Assembly: GCF_000262245.1 (NCBI RefSeq)
Contig: NZ_AJSX01000030.1
Span: forward strand, 1-64,000
DNA: 64,000 bases
Direction: 5' to 3'
Source: Pasteurella bettyae CCUG 2042
GTDB taxonomy: Bacteria; Pseudomonadota; Gammaproteobacteria; Enterobacterales; Pasteurellaceae
The translations under genes were made by a program, and so were the position numbers. This document shows positions 47,941 to 56,974 of the stretch, piece after piece. The notes beneath the pieces were generated by a model. It was given only the letters and a program-made list of their open reading frames with translations. It made no database searches and was not told where the DNA came from. Positions within the stretch are counted from its first letter, which is position 1. Every line of letters begins with the position of its first letter.

Positions 47941-47998
47941 TCAACAAAAATTTTAATGTTATATTTGAAAATAAAATAACTTAAAAAGGAATATTATT

Positions 47999-48427
47999 AT
48001 GGCTATTAGTGCAAGAAATCAGTTGGCAGCAACAGTAAAATCAATTAAAACAGGTGCAACTAACGATGCGATTGAATTAACCCTTAAAGGTGGCGAAACT
48101 TTGGTAGCAACCATTACTTGTGAAAGTACAAAAAACTTAGGTTTGGTAGCGGGAAAAGAGGTCGTTGCAATTTTTAAAGCGCCTTCAGTGATTTTATCTA
48201 CTGATAATGATTTAATTTTTTCTTCACGTAATCAATTTAAAGGTACTGTAGAAAAAGTGATAGACGGTGCTGTAAATGCAGAAATTCTGGTTAAAACAGT
48301 TGGTGGGATGGATTTGACCGCTATTATTACAGAAGCCAGTGTTAAAAATTTAGGCTTATCAAAAGGAACTGAAGTGACAGCTTTAATAAAAGCCTCTCAT
48401 GTCATTTTAGGGGTAAAGCGTAATTAA
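47999..48427 (+). CDS. Molybdenum-binding protein with two TOBE/Mop domains (molbindin)
   Basis: 142 aa made of two tandem ~70-residue Mop domains. ISARNQLAATVKSIKTGATN ... TCESTKNLGLVAGKEVVAIF KAPSVIL is followed by FSSRNQFKGTVEKVIDGAVN ... ITEASVKNLGLSKGTEVTAL IKASHVIL. The SARNQ/SSRNQ starts and KaS/KaPSVIL ends are the oxyanion-binding signatures. Single-domain Mop proteins are known in H. influenzae; this is a duplicated ModG-like form. It buffers molybdate for molybdoenzymes such as formate dehydrogenase. A ModE-type operator is upstream. Confidence 0.92.
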   Translation: MAISARNQLAATVKSIKTGATNDAIELTLKGGETLVATITCESTKNLGLVAGKEVVAIFKAPSVILSTDNDLIFSSRNQFKGTVEKVIDGAVNAEILVKTVGGMDLTAIITEASVKNLGLSKGTEVTALIKASHVILGVKRN

Positions 48428-48439
48428 ATAAATTAACCA

Positions 48440-48469
48440 AAACTGCGGTAACATACTGCAGTTTTTTTA
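48440..48469 (+). terminator. Terminator after molbindin gene
   Basis: Stem AAACTGC/GCAGTTT followed by a T run. Confidence 0.85.
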
Positions 48470-48521
48470 TCTCTTTTTAATTTATTTTCATAAGTATCTT
48501 GATTCCTTGTTTCATCGGTTT

Positions 48522-48535
48522 ATGATCTCTATCAA
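48522..48535 (+). promoter_or_regulatory. FNR-like site upstream of hypB
   Basis: ATGATCTCTATCAA fits the FNR pattern TTGAT-N4-ATCAA with one mismatch in the left half. It is 60-73 bases before the hypB start. The same half-sites recur upstream of hyfA. Confidence 0.7.
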
Positions 48536-48594
48536 TAAAGTATTTTTAATTTGTGATATTCTTGTTAAAAATTTCTATTTGAAGGGGATTAAAT

Positions 48595-49428
48595 ATGTGT
48601 ACAACTTGTGGCTGTGGTCATCCAGATCAAGTAAGAATTGGCGAGTTACAACATACTCATGAACATAAAGAGTCAAAAAGTGCGGTTAAATTACCTAATT
48701 TTTCTCATTCAACTTTCCATACGGCAGCCCATAGCCATGCACATTCTCATCATTCTGCTCAGATGCAACAGAGCGAAGGAAATATGCAAAAACGCTTATT
48801 AAAGATTGAGCAAGATGTACTAGGGAAAAATAATCAGATTGCTGACTCTAATCGTAACTTATTCAAATACTTAAACTTAACAGCATTAAACCTCGTTTCC
48901 AGTCCTGGCTCAGGTAAAACGACTTTATTGACAACAACATTAAATGCATTAAAAACCGCTCATCGCTGTTATGTCATTGAAGGTGATCAACAAACTGAAA
49001 ATGATGCTGATCGTATTCGTGAAACAGGGGTGCCTGCTATTCAAGTTAATACGGGTAAAGGCTGTCATCTAGATGCACAAATGATTGCTGATGCGATGAT
49101 GAAATTACGTCCTCAAGAAAACAGTTTCTTATTTATTGAAAACGTTGGGAACCTTGTTTGTCCATCTGAATTTGATTTAGGTGAGAAAGCAAAAGTAGTT
49201 ATTTTATCAGTGACGGAAGGTGAAGATAAACCACTTAAATATCCGCATATGTTTGCAGCATCAAAATTGATGATTTTAAATAAAGTCGATTTACTTCCTT
49301 ACTTAAAATTTGATGTAGAAAAATGTATTGAAAATGCAAAACGAGTTAACCCAGAGATTGAAGTCATTAAACTTTCTGCCACTACTGGCGAAGGTTTGCA
49401 AGATTGGTTAGCTTGGTTACAAAAATAA
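48595..49428 (+). CDS. hypB: Hydrogenase nickel-insertion GTPase
   Basis: 277 aa. The N-terminus carries the high-affinity nickel motif CTTCGCG and a His-rich stretch ([15 protein letters not shown]) that probably stores nickel. The GTPase has P-loop [18 protein letters not shown], then [45 protein letters not shown] and NKVDLLPYL. HypB works with HypA to load nickel into the HyfG precursor. The KSAVK before the His-rich stretch is encoded by an uptake signal. No hypA is adjacent. Confidence 0.97.
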   Translation: MCTTCGCGHPDQVRIGELQHTHEHKESKSAVKLPNFSHSTFHTAAHSHAHSHHSAQMQQSEGNMQKRLLKIEQDVLGKNNQIADSNRNLFKYLNLTALNLVSSPGSGKTTLLTTTLNALKTAHRCYVIEGDQQTENDADRIRETGVPAIQVNTGKGCHLDAQMIADAMMKLRPQENSFLFIENVGNLVCPSEFDLGEKAKVVILSVTEGEDKPLKYPHMFAASKLMILNKVDLLPYLKFDVEKCIENAKRVNPEIEVIKLSATTGEGLQDWLAWLQK

Positions 49429-49445
49429 GTTTTTTAATTTTTTGT

Positions 49446-49471
49446 AGTGGGATGATTTATCCCACTTTTTC
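49446..49471 (+). terminator. Terminator between hypB and hypD
   Basis: An 8-bp stem (AGTGGGAT/ATCCCACT) followed by five T residues. It separates hypB from hypD, so the hyp genes are not one simple operon. Confidence 0.85.
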
Positions 49472-49523
49472 TTTGAAGTGATTATCAGGTTGAGCGAGAG
49501 CTCAATTTTACAGGGGAAACAGG

Positions 49524-50636
49524 ATGCAATTTGTTGATGAGTTTCGAGATCCCAAATTAGCGAAAAGTTTAATTGAACGCTTAAATCATTTGATGGATAA
49601 ATTGCCACAATATAATGAGAAGAATCCATTATATTTAATGGAAGTTTGTGGCGGGCATACCCATACTATTTATAAATTTGGTTTAGATCGTCTATTACCA
49701 AAGAGTATTGAATTTATCCATGGACCAGGTTGCCCAGTTTGTGTTTTACCTATGGGACGTATTGACGTTTGTATTGAAATAGCTGAAAAACCAGATGTGA
49801 TTTTCTGTACTTTTGGCGATGCAATGCGAGTAAAAGGTCGTCGTGGTTCTTTATTAGAAGCCAAAGCAAAAGGTTGTGATGTACGTATAGTTTATTCTCC
49901 TATTGATGCACTGAGTATTGCACAGCATAATCCTGATAAAAAAGTTGTGTTTTTCTCCCTCGGGTTTGAAACGACTATGCCGAGTGCAGCGGTAACTTTA
50001 CAACAAGCTAAACGCCAAAATGTGAAAAACTTTTGGATTGTGTGCCAAAATATTACGATTATTCCAACTTTGCGTAGCCTGTTATCACAAGATCAAGTGA
50101 AGATTGATGGTTTTATTGCACCAGGTCATGTGAGTATGGTAATTGGTTCCGAGCCTTATGAAGGGCTCTGTGAGAAATATCATAAACCTTTTGTGATTAC
50201 AGGTTTTGAACCTCTTGATATTTTGCAATCAATAGTTATGTTAGTAGAGCAGTTTGTGGATGGACGTTATAAAATTGAAAATCAATATAAGCGTATTGTG
50301 CATGATCATGGCAATCAATTAGCTCAAAAAGCAATGACTGAAGTATTCCAGTTGAAAGCTTCTAGTGAATGGCGTGGTTTAGGTGAAATTGAGGAATCTG
50401 GTGTGGAGTTAACGCCTGAATATCATCAATTTGATGCAGAAACTTATTTCAATAGTACACAACAGAAAGTTGCTGATGATCCTAATTCACGTTGTGGAGA
50501 TGTGTTAACAGGTAAATGTAAACCATCAGATTGTCCATTATTTGCTAAACAGTGCAATCCAGATAATGCTTATGGTGCATTAATGGTTTCTTCTGAAGGG
50601 GCCTGTGCCGCTTATTATCAATATCGTAGAGACTAA
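49524..50636 (+). CDS. hypD: Hydrogenase Fe-CN/CO cofactor assembly scaffold
   Basis: 370 aa. Conserved motifs include MEVCGGHTHTIYKFG, IHGPGCPVCVLPMGRID, TFGDAMRVKGRRGSL and FETTMPSAA, and the C-terminal iron-sulphur cysteines in NSRCGDVLTGKCKPSDCPLF AKQC. HypD holds iron while CN and CO ligands are attached, normally together with HypC. The gene starts 95 bp after hypB, where hypC stands in E. coli, and there is no room for one. Confidence 0.97.
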   Translation: MQFVDEFRDPKLAKSLIERLNHLMDKLPQYNEKNPLYLMEVCGGHTHTIYKFGLDRLLPKSIEFIHGPGCPVCVLPMGRIDVCIEIAEKPDVIFCTFGDAMRVKGRRGSLLEAKAKGCDVRIVYSPIDALSIAQHNPDKKVVFFSLGFETTMPSAAVTLQQAKRQNVKNFWIVCQNITIIPTLRSLLSQDQVKIDGFIAPGHVSMVIGSEPYEGLCEKYHKPFVITGFEPLDILQSIVMLVEQFVDGRYKIENQYKRIVHDHGNQLAQKAMTEVFQLKASSEWRGLGEIEESGVELTPEYHQFDAETYFNSTQQKVADDPNSRCGDVLTGKCKPSDCPLFAKQCNPDNAYGALMVSSEGACAAYYQYRRD

Positions 50637-50651
50637 AATAAAAGGAATCAT

Positions 50652-51665
50652 ATGACAGATTTTATTACAATGGCACACGGCAATGGTGGTGCAGCCATGC
50701 AAAAATTGATTCAAGATTATTTCTTCGAAGCCTTTAATAATCCTATTCTTGCACAAGGTGAGGATCAGGCTCGTATTCCTTTAGATGAGCTTTCAAAGTG
50801 CGGTCAAAAATTAGCATTTTCTACAGATAGTTTTGTCATTGATCCTATCTTTTTCCCTGGTGGCAATATTGGTAAATTAGCCGTTTGTGGTACAGCTAAT
50901 GATGTGGCAGTAAGCGGAGCAATACCAAAATATCTGTCTTGTGGTTTTATTTTAGAAGAAGGTCTTTCGCTTTCTGAACTTAAAGAAATTATTCAAGCGA
51001 TGGCAGATACTTGTAAAAAAGCAGGTATTCAGGTGGTGACAGGGGATACTAAAGTGGTACAAAAAGGTGCTGTGGATAAAGTCTTTATTAATACTAGTGG
51101 TATCGGAGTCATTCCATCGGACTTAGATTGGGGAGCACATAAAATTGAAGCTGGTGATAAAATTATTGTAAGTGGAACCTTAGGTGATCATGGTGCGACT
51201 ATTTTGAATCTTCGTGAAAACTTAGGTATTAAAACTGATCTGCATAGTGACTGTGCTGTATTAACTCCATTAATTGAATTATTACGTCCAATAGAAGGGG
51301 TTAAGGCAGTACGTGATGCTACTCGAGGTGGCGTCAATGCCGTATTACATGAGTATGCTCAAGCACAGCAACTCGGTATGAAAATCAACGAAGATGATTT
51401 ACCGCTTCGCACAGAAGTCCGTGGTATTTGTGAATTACTGGGGTTAGAGGCATTAAATTTTGCTAATGAAGGTAAATTAGTGATTATTGTTAAAGAGGAT
51501 AAAGCTCAACAAGTAATAGATACCTTACATACTCACGAGTTAGGTAAAAATGCGGCTATTATTGGTGAGGTCACTGAAGATAAAAAAGTTCGTTTAGTGG
51601 GCATCTTTGGTCAATCAAGATTACTGGATTTACCAACCAACGAACCCTTGCCAAGAATTTGTTGA
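50652..51665 (+). CDS. hypE: Hydrogenase cyanide-ligand synthesis protein
   Basis: 337 aa, PurM-like fold. AHGNGGAAMQKLIQDYFFEA at the start, ATP-binding FSTDSFVIDPIFFPGGNIGK, and DATRGGVNAVLHEYAQ are family signatures. The protein ends in LPRIC, with the C-terminal cysteine that is carbamoylated by HypF and dehydrated to thiocyanate. It follows hypD by 15 bp. Confidence 0.98.
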   Translation: MTDFITMAHGNGGAAMQKLIQDYFFEAFNNPILAQGEDQARIPLDELSKCGQKLAFSTDSFVIDPIFFPGGNIGKLAVCGTANDVAVSGAIPKYLSCGFILEEGLSLSELKEIIQAMADTCKKAGIQVVTGDTKVVQKGAVDKVFINTSGIGVIPSDLDWGAHKIEAGDKIIVSGTLGDHGATILNLRENLGIKTDLHSDCAVLTPLIELLRPIEGVKAVRDATRGGVNAVLHEYAQAQQLGMKINEDDLPLRTEVRGICELLGLEALNFANEGKLVIIVKEDKAQQVIDTLHTHELGKNAAIIGEVTEDKKVRLVGIFGQSRLLDLPTNEPLPRIC

Positions 51666-51685
51666 TCACCATTTAAATTTTGTCA

Positions 51686-51710
51686 AGAGGGCTAAGTTAG
51701 CCCTTCTTTT
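51686..51710. terminator. Bidirectional terminator between hypE and hypF
   Basis: Stem AGGGCTA/TAGCCCT with a T-rich 3' flank lies in the 48-bp gap between convergent genes. Confidence 0.8.
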
Positions 51711-51713
51711 CAT

Positions 51714-53984
51714 TTATCTTTCTGCTGCAATTATTGCCTGTCCTAAACTCAAACCACCATCACCCATTGGAAATTGATGTGCACTCAGTACATTAAATTC
51801 AGCTAAATTTTCTTTGATGAGTTTACGCAATAATTGGTTATGCATTACTCCCCCAGAAAGTACAATAATTTTACATTGATGTTGTAAGGCTTGTTGTCTT
51901 GCCATTTGCGCAAAACCAGAGGCAAGGGCAAAGTGAAAGGCAAAGGCTTTGTCTGCTTTTGAAGCAGGGTAATCCAACCACGTTTGCCAAAAAGTCGATA
52001 GGTCAAGTTTATTTTCTTTGATTGGCATTATCACAGGTAAAATTTTTGAAATTTCTACCGCACTTTGATGGGATAAATTGGATTGCATTGCTAGTACTTC
52101 AAGTTGACAAGCTGCTTCACCTTCCCAACTGAGTTTTTCAGGGCTAATATTTAGTCCATAAGCGATGGCATCAAATAAACGCCCAGCAGAAGAAATCGTC
52201 GGTGAATTAATACCTCGTTCAATCGCTTTTGCCAATAGTTGCCAATCGTAATTAGCACAGGTTTGTGTGGCAATCATTTGCCAGTTCGGCACAAATTGTT
52301 GTAAATGCGCCAGCCAGTTTCGCCAAGGTTGAGTCGCAGCTAAATCCCCTCCAGGAAGTGCCACTGAAGGCAGTCCACCTAGGTATTGATAAGTTTGACG
52401 ATTGGCTAATAAGCATTCACCGCCCCATAGCTGATTATTTTCTCCCATTCCAATACCATCTAAAGCAAGTCCAATAACATTTTCATCAAGATGATGCTCA
52501 GCCATAACGGAGGCAATATGAGCATGATGGTGGAGGACCTCTATAATAGGCAAGTTGAGTCGTTTTGCTAGGTTTTTACCCGTTGCGGAACTGAAATAAC
52601 CTTGATGGGCATCCACCGCAATAAGTTCAGGTTTAAATTGGTAAATATGTTGGAATAGTTCAAGATTATTTTCTAATTGAGACCGCACTTTTTCATTGGA
52701 GGTATCGCCAATATGCTGGCTCACTACGGCTTTATTTCCTTTTAATAAACAAAAGGTATTTTTTAAATCTGAGCCTATAGCTAAGATATTTTTCTTATTT
52801 TTTGTTGCTAATAAGGTTTCATCAGGCACATAGCCACGAGCTCGGCGTAAGGTTTCTAAACCATCAAATGCGACTCGTACTAGGCTATCATCAGCACGTT
52901 GCAAAATATCTCGATTATGATAGAGATAGTAATCAGCTAAATTTCCTAAAAATTGTACCGCACTTTGATTATCTAAAACGGGCGGTTGACCGCTTGGATT
53001 GGCAGAGGTCATCACAAGTGGTTTATTGATGGCTCGTAATAATAAATGTTGCAAGGGATTGCTTGGTAACATTACGCCAATTTCATTTAAATGAGGTGCA
53101 ATAAGATCTACGACAGCTGGCACCTTATATTTTTTCAGTAACACAATAGGTGCAGCAGTACTTTTCAAAATTTTGATTTCTTCTTGGCTAAGATCAATTA
53201 AATGCTCAAGGCTTGGGACCATAATGGCTAATGGCTTAGTTGGACGATGTTTGCGTTCACGTAATAATTGTACTGATGCCGAATTTGTTGCATCGCAAGC
53301 TAAATGGAAGCCTCCAACACCTTTTATAGCAACGATTTTTCCCAGTATAAGTAAATCGACAGTTTGGTTTAGGGCATTTTCATGAGTCGATAACGTTTCA
53401 AAGGCGGTTTGTAACCAAATATGAGGGCCACAATCTGCACAAGCATTAGGCTGGGCATGGAAACGGCGATCTGCGGGATTCTTATATTCTTGTTCGCAAT
53501 CAGCACAGAATGGAAAGCTTACCATTGAGGTATTTTTGCGATCATAAGGAATTGCTTTAATAATGGTGAATCTTGGACCACAATGTGTGCAGTTAGTAAA
53601 AGGGTAGTGAAAGCGTCGATTGTTTGGATTAAAGAGATCTTCAATACAAGCGGGACAAGTCGCTGCATCTGGAACAATTTGGGTATCCATTGCATTATTT
53701 TCACTTTCACGAATTATAAATTCATCAAAGTGCGGTAGATTTTCCCAAAATTTTTCTGTTTGTTGAATCTCTGTAATCAGTGCTAGAGGTGGTAATTTAG
53801 TTTGTAAGTCGGTTAGAAAATGTGAAAGTGCGGTATTTTCAGGCTCTATAAAACGAATTAACACGCCTTGTCCATCGTTGTTAACATCTCCTTTTAATTG
53901 GTATTGATTTGCTAATAACCATACAAAAGGACGAAAACCAACGCCTTGTACTTTACCTTTTATACGTAACTCAACTCCGTTCAT
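51714..53984 (-). CDS. hypF: Carbamoyltransferase for hydrogenase maturation
   Basis: 756 aa. Four parts are visible in order. An acylphosphatase domain (GKVQGVGFRPFVWLLANQYQ) comes first. Two zinc fingers follow (CPACIEDLFNPNNRRF...NCTHCG and CADCEQEYKNPADRRF...ACADCG), then a YrdC-like domain (KRGVGG-type GVGGFHLACDATN, MVPSLEHL). The C-terminal carbamoyltransferase has VLHHHAHIASVMAEHHLDEN and LSGGVMHNQLL. It moves carbamoyl from carbamoyl phosphate to HypE. It is transcribed toward hypE and away from hyf, and shares the 321-bp upstream region with hyfA. Confidence 0.97.
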   Translation of the reverse strand: MNGVELRIKGKVQGVGFRPFVWLLANQYQLKGDVNNDGQGVLIRFIEPENTALSHFLTDLQTKLPPLALITEIQQTEKFWENLPHFDEFIIRESENNAMDTQIVPDAATCPACIEDLFNPNNRRFHYPFTNCTHCGPRFTIIKAIPYDRKNTSMVSFPFCADCEQEYKNPADRRFHAQPNACADCGPHIWLQTAFETLSTHENALNQTVDLLILGKIVAIKGVGGFHLACDATNSASVQLLRERKHRPTKPLAIMVPSLEHLIDLSQEEIKILKSTAAPIVLLKKYKVPAVVDLIAPHLNEIGVMLPSNPLQHLLLRAINKPLVMTSANPSGQPPVLDNQSAVQFLGNLADYYLYHNRDILQRADDSLVRVAFDGLETLRRARGYVPDETLLATKNKKNILAIGSDLKNTFCLLKGNKAVVSQHIGDTSNEKVRSQLENNLELFQHIYQFKPELIAVDAHQGYFSSATGKNLAKRLNLPIIEVLHHHAHIASVMAEHHLDENVIGLALDGIGMGENNQLWGGECLLANRQTYQYLGGLPSVALPGGDLAATQPWRNWLAHLQQFVPNWQMIATQTCANYDWQLLAKAIERGINSPTISSAGRLFDAIAYGLNISPEKLSWEGEAACQLEVLAMQSNLSHQSAVEISKILPVIMPIKENKLDLSTFWQTWLDYPASKADKAFAFHFALASGFAQMARQQALQHQCKIIVLSGGVMHNQLLRKLIKENLAEFNVLSAHQFPMGDGGLSLGQAIIAAER

Positions 53985-54189
53985 ATTTTCCCTTCAACAT
54001 AACTAAAAAATAGCACTAATGTGTATTTATCTTAGCAGTTAAGCACTAAAAAGCTATCTTTTTTGCTGTATAAAATATATGCAAAAATGAGAACTATTTT
54101 TATCTTAAACATAAATTAAACATTGATAACAAATTGTTAACTTGTTGATATATAAGTATATTTTTCTTATAAAAAATTTAAAAATTTCA

Positions 54190-54203
54190 TGATCTGAATC
54201 AAT
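54190..54203 (+). promoter_or_regulatory. FNR-like site in the hypF-hyfA divergent region
   Basis: ATGATCTGAATCAA has the same half-sites as the hypB element (ATGAT-N4-ATCAA). It is 103-116 bases before hyfA and can also act on hypF. The rest of the 321-bp gap (53985-54305) is AT-rich. I see no clear sigma-54 GG-N10-GC element, unlike the formate-regulated hyc and hyf promoters of E. coli. Confidence 0.7.
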
Positions 54204-54305
54204 AAATTTTTCAGTGAACTATTTTTTCATTTTTTTGAGAAGAGTATCCTTACAATCAGAGTGGTTATGAAGAAATAACTTTTTTATTAATCGGGGGGAA
54301 AAACT

Positions 54306-54905
54306 ATGAACCGTTTTGTTATTGGTGATCCCAAAGACTGTATTGGTTGCAATACGTGCATGGCTGCATGTAGTGAAACCCACAAAGCCTTCGGATTACA
54401 ACCTTTTCCACGTCTTCAAGTGATGCGTAATGATGATGTAACTGTACCGATTCTGTGCCGTCACTGTGATGATTCGCCTTGTGCAACTGTATGTCCAGTG
54501 CATGCTATTACACATCAGGCTGACACAATTCAACTCAATGAGAGTCTTTGTATTGGTTGCAAACTTTGTGGTATTGCTTGTCCATTTGGGACAATCACTC
54601 AACATGGTAGCACCGCAATTGATGCTCCAACTTACTATGAACATTTCACTTTCCAAGATGCAGTTGCCCGTGATATTCGTACTGCACCAAATAATACCAA
54701 TGTACATAATATGTTGGCTTGGCAACCAGGTGTAAAAGCGATTGCGATTAAATGCGATCTTTGCTATTTCCGACCAGAAGGTCCAGCTTGTGTACAAACT
54801 TGTCCAACGAAAACCTTATTTTTGATTAGTGACGAAAGTATTGAACAAGCTAACCGAGAAAAACGTGAAAAAGCAATGATGAATTCACCTGTGGTATTCG
54901 GCTAA
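54306..54905 (+). CDS. hyfA: Hydrogenase-4 iron-sulphur subunit A
   Basis: 199 aa with four 4Fe-4S cysteine clusters: CIGCNTCMAAC, CRHCDDSPCATVCP, CIGCKLCGIACPFG and CDLCYFRPEGPACVQTCP. Its position at the head of the membrane-subunit genes and its length indicate HyfA. The related HydN is shorter. It passes electrons between the formate dehydrogenase and the hydrogenase. A strong GGGGGG-type ribosome binding site precedes it. Confidence 0.92.
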   Translation: MNRFVIGDPKDCIGCNTCMAACSETHKAFGLQPFPRLQVMRNDDVTVPILCRHCDDSPCATVCPVHAITHQADTIQLNESLCIGCKLCGIACPFGTITQHGSTAIDAPTYYEHFTFQDAVARDIRTAPNNTNVHNMLAWQPGVKAIAIKCDLCYFRPEGPACVQTCPTKTLFLISDESIEQANREKREKAMMNSPVVFG

Positions 54906-54942
54906 CTTAAAGTAGATTTTAAATAATCAATGGAGTGAAATT

Positions 54943-56964
54943 ATGAGTTCAATCACCTTACTCATCACTGCCTTGTTGATTTATGTCGTCGGTGCGTTCA
55001 TTTCTCTTTGCGTTAGCAAAAATGAACAGCTTTCAATCAATATATCTGGCGTGACCAGTGTACTTGGCGGAATATTAGGAATCATTTCCTGCGCCCCCGT
55101 TCTTATCAGCAATGAGACGGTCTATGACCTTTTCCAAACACCTTTTGAGTTTGCTCAATTCTCTATCAGAATTGATGGATTAGCGGCTTTCATGGTGTGT
55201 GTTATTTCTTTATTAGTTGTGATTACTGCAATTTATTCTTTCTCTTATGTCCAGGAGTATAAAGGGAAAGGGGCAGGCACAATGGGATTTTTTATGAATC
55301 TCTTTATCGCTTCTATGATTGCATTGGTCACTTCAGATAATGCATTTTATTTTCTTGTTTTCTTTGAGATGATGTCTTTATCATCTTATTTCCTCGTACT
55401 AACCGAACAAGATGAGAATGCGACTAAAGCTGGCTTGCTTTATTTCTTTATCGCTCATGCTGGTTCAGTTTTAATTATGATTGCTTTCTATATTTTCTAC
55501 TGCCATGCAGGTAGTTTTGAATTTGAAGCATTCCGTCAAACACAATTATCCACACCATTGGCGTTTACTGTATTTATGCTTGCCTTTTTAGGTTTTGGTG
55601 CAAAAGCAGGGATGATTCCATTACATGGTTGGTTACCTAAAGCTCACCCAGCTGCACCTTCTCATGCTTCTGCGTTAATGTCTGGCGTGATGGTTAAAAT
55701 TGGTATCTTCGGAATTATTAAAGTTGGTATTGATTTACTTGGTGCTACTAATATTTGGTTCGGTGTGATTGTATTAGGTTTCGGTGCAGTATCTTCTGTA
55801 CTCGGAGTACTTTATGCATTAGCAGAGCATGATATTAAACGCTTATTGGCTTACCATACCGTAGAAAACATTGGTATTATTATGATGGGCGTTGGTGTTG
55901 GTATGATTGGTATTGCAATTAAGCAACCGATTCTTGCTACAGTAGGTTTACTTGGTGGGTTATATCACTTACTTAACCATGCCGTCTTTAAAGGATTATT
56001 ATTCCTTGGTGCAGGTTCCATTATGTATCGCTTAGATACCAAAGATATGGATTTAATGGGTGGTTTAAGTAAATTAATGCCATATACTGCATTAACCTTC
56101 TTAATTGGTACAATGGCAATTTCTGCATTGCCTCCATTTAATGGTTTTGTCAGTGAATGGTTTACTTACCAATCTCTCTTTACGTTAAGTCAAAATTCAG
56201 ACATCGTTTTAAAAATTGCAGGTCCAGTTGCGATTATTATGTTGGCGTTAACAGGGGCATTAGCTGCACTTTGTTTCGTTAAAGTATATGGTATCAGTTT
56301 TGGTGGTGCTCCTCGTAGTGAAAAAGCAGCTAATGCACGTGAAGTTCCAATGCCAATGATTGTTGCTATGGCAATATTGGCGATTCTTTGTATTTTATTA
56401 GGAATAGGGGCTTCAGAGGTATCACCAGTAATTACCCGTGTTGCCAACTCTTTAGCACAACTACAAAATACTTTCCCTATTGCTGAGAATGGTACAGTCG
56501 TAGCACATTCAGAACCTAATACGGCACTTTCTACGCCGATGGTTGCAATTATGTTGGTCGCCTTCTTCTTTATACCATTTGCTTACTATGCAATGACTAA
56601 ATCTAGTCGTTTATCAGACAGTGCAAAAGGTAATCCTTGGGCTTGTGGTTATGCTTATGAACCTGATATGGCATCTTCAGCAGGTGGTTTTACTCGTCCA
56701 TTACGTACGATGTTTAAACCGCTTTATACTATTCGTAAAACTTTCGATCCTTCACCAATGACCTATAAAGCTATTGATCAAGTGATTAAAGGTTCAACGA
56801 AAGTAGAACCATTCTGGGAAGAAAAAGTCACGATGCCAATTGCTCATTTTATTCCATGGATTTCAAATAAAATCCGTTGGTTACAAGTTGGCGATTTCCG
56901 TGTGTATTGCATATATTTCGTCGTGGCTTTAGTTATGTTACTTGCTGTTGCAGCAACGATGTAG
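54943..56964 (+). CDS. hyfB: Hydrogenase-4 membrane subunit B (NuoL/antiporter-like)
   Basis: 673 aa with about 14-16 membrane segments. Conserved proton-channel motifs include FFEMMSLSSYFLVLTEQDEN, GAKAGMIPLHGWLPKAHPAA PSHASALMSG and YHTVENIGIIMMG, with a lysine-bearing broken helix and KGLLFLGAGSI. It resembles complex I antiporter subunits. A long hydrophilic stretch near residues 560-640 precedes the last helix. An RBS-like GGAGG overlaps its stop and serves hyfC. Confidence 0.95.
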   Translation: MSSITLLITALLIYVVGAFISLCVSKNEQLSINISGVTSVLGGILGIISCAPVLISNETVYDLFQTPFEFAQFSIRIDGLAAFMVCVISLLVVITAIYSFSYVQEYKGKGAGTMGFFMNLFIASMIALVTSDNAFYFLVFFEMMSLSSYFLVLTEQDENATKAGLLYFFIAHAGSVLIMIAFYIFYCHAGSFEFEAFRQTQLSTPLAFTVFMLAFLGFGAKAGMIPLHGWLPKAHPAAPSHASALMSGVMVKIGIFGIIKVGIDLLGATNIWFGVIVLGFGAVSSVLGVLYALAEHDIKRLLAYHTVENIGIIMMGVGVGMIGIAIKQPILATVGLLGGLYHLLNHAVFKGLLFLGAGSIMYRLDTKDMDLMGGLSKLMPYTALTFLIGTMAISALPPFNGFVSEWFTYQSLFTLSQNSDIVLKIAGPVAIIMLALTGALAALCFVKVYGISFGGAPRSEKAANAREVPMPMIVAMAILAILCILLGIGASEVSPVITRVANSLAQLQNTFPIAENGTVVAHSEPNTALSTPMVAIMLVAFFFIPFAYYAMTKSSRLSDSAKGNPWACGYAYEPDMASSAGGFTRPLRTMFKPLYTIRKTFDPSPMTYKAIDQVIKGSTKVEPFWEEKVTMPIAHFIPWISNKIRWLQVGDFRVYCIYFVVALVMLLAVAATM

Positions 56965-56974
56965 GAGGTGTGAG

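Noticed and set aside
54396-54797. 133-codon - strand ORF opposite hyfA
   Set aside because: Cys/Trp-rich composition is the shadow of the iron-sulphur cluster codons in hyfA, and there is no ribosome binding site.
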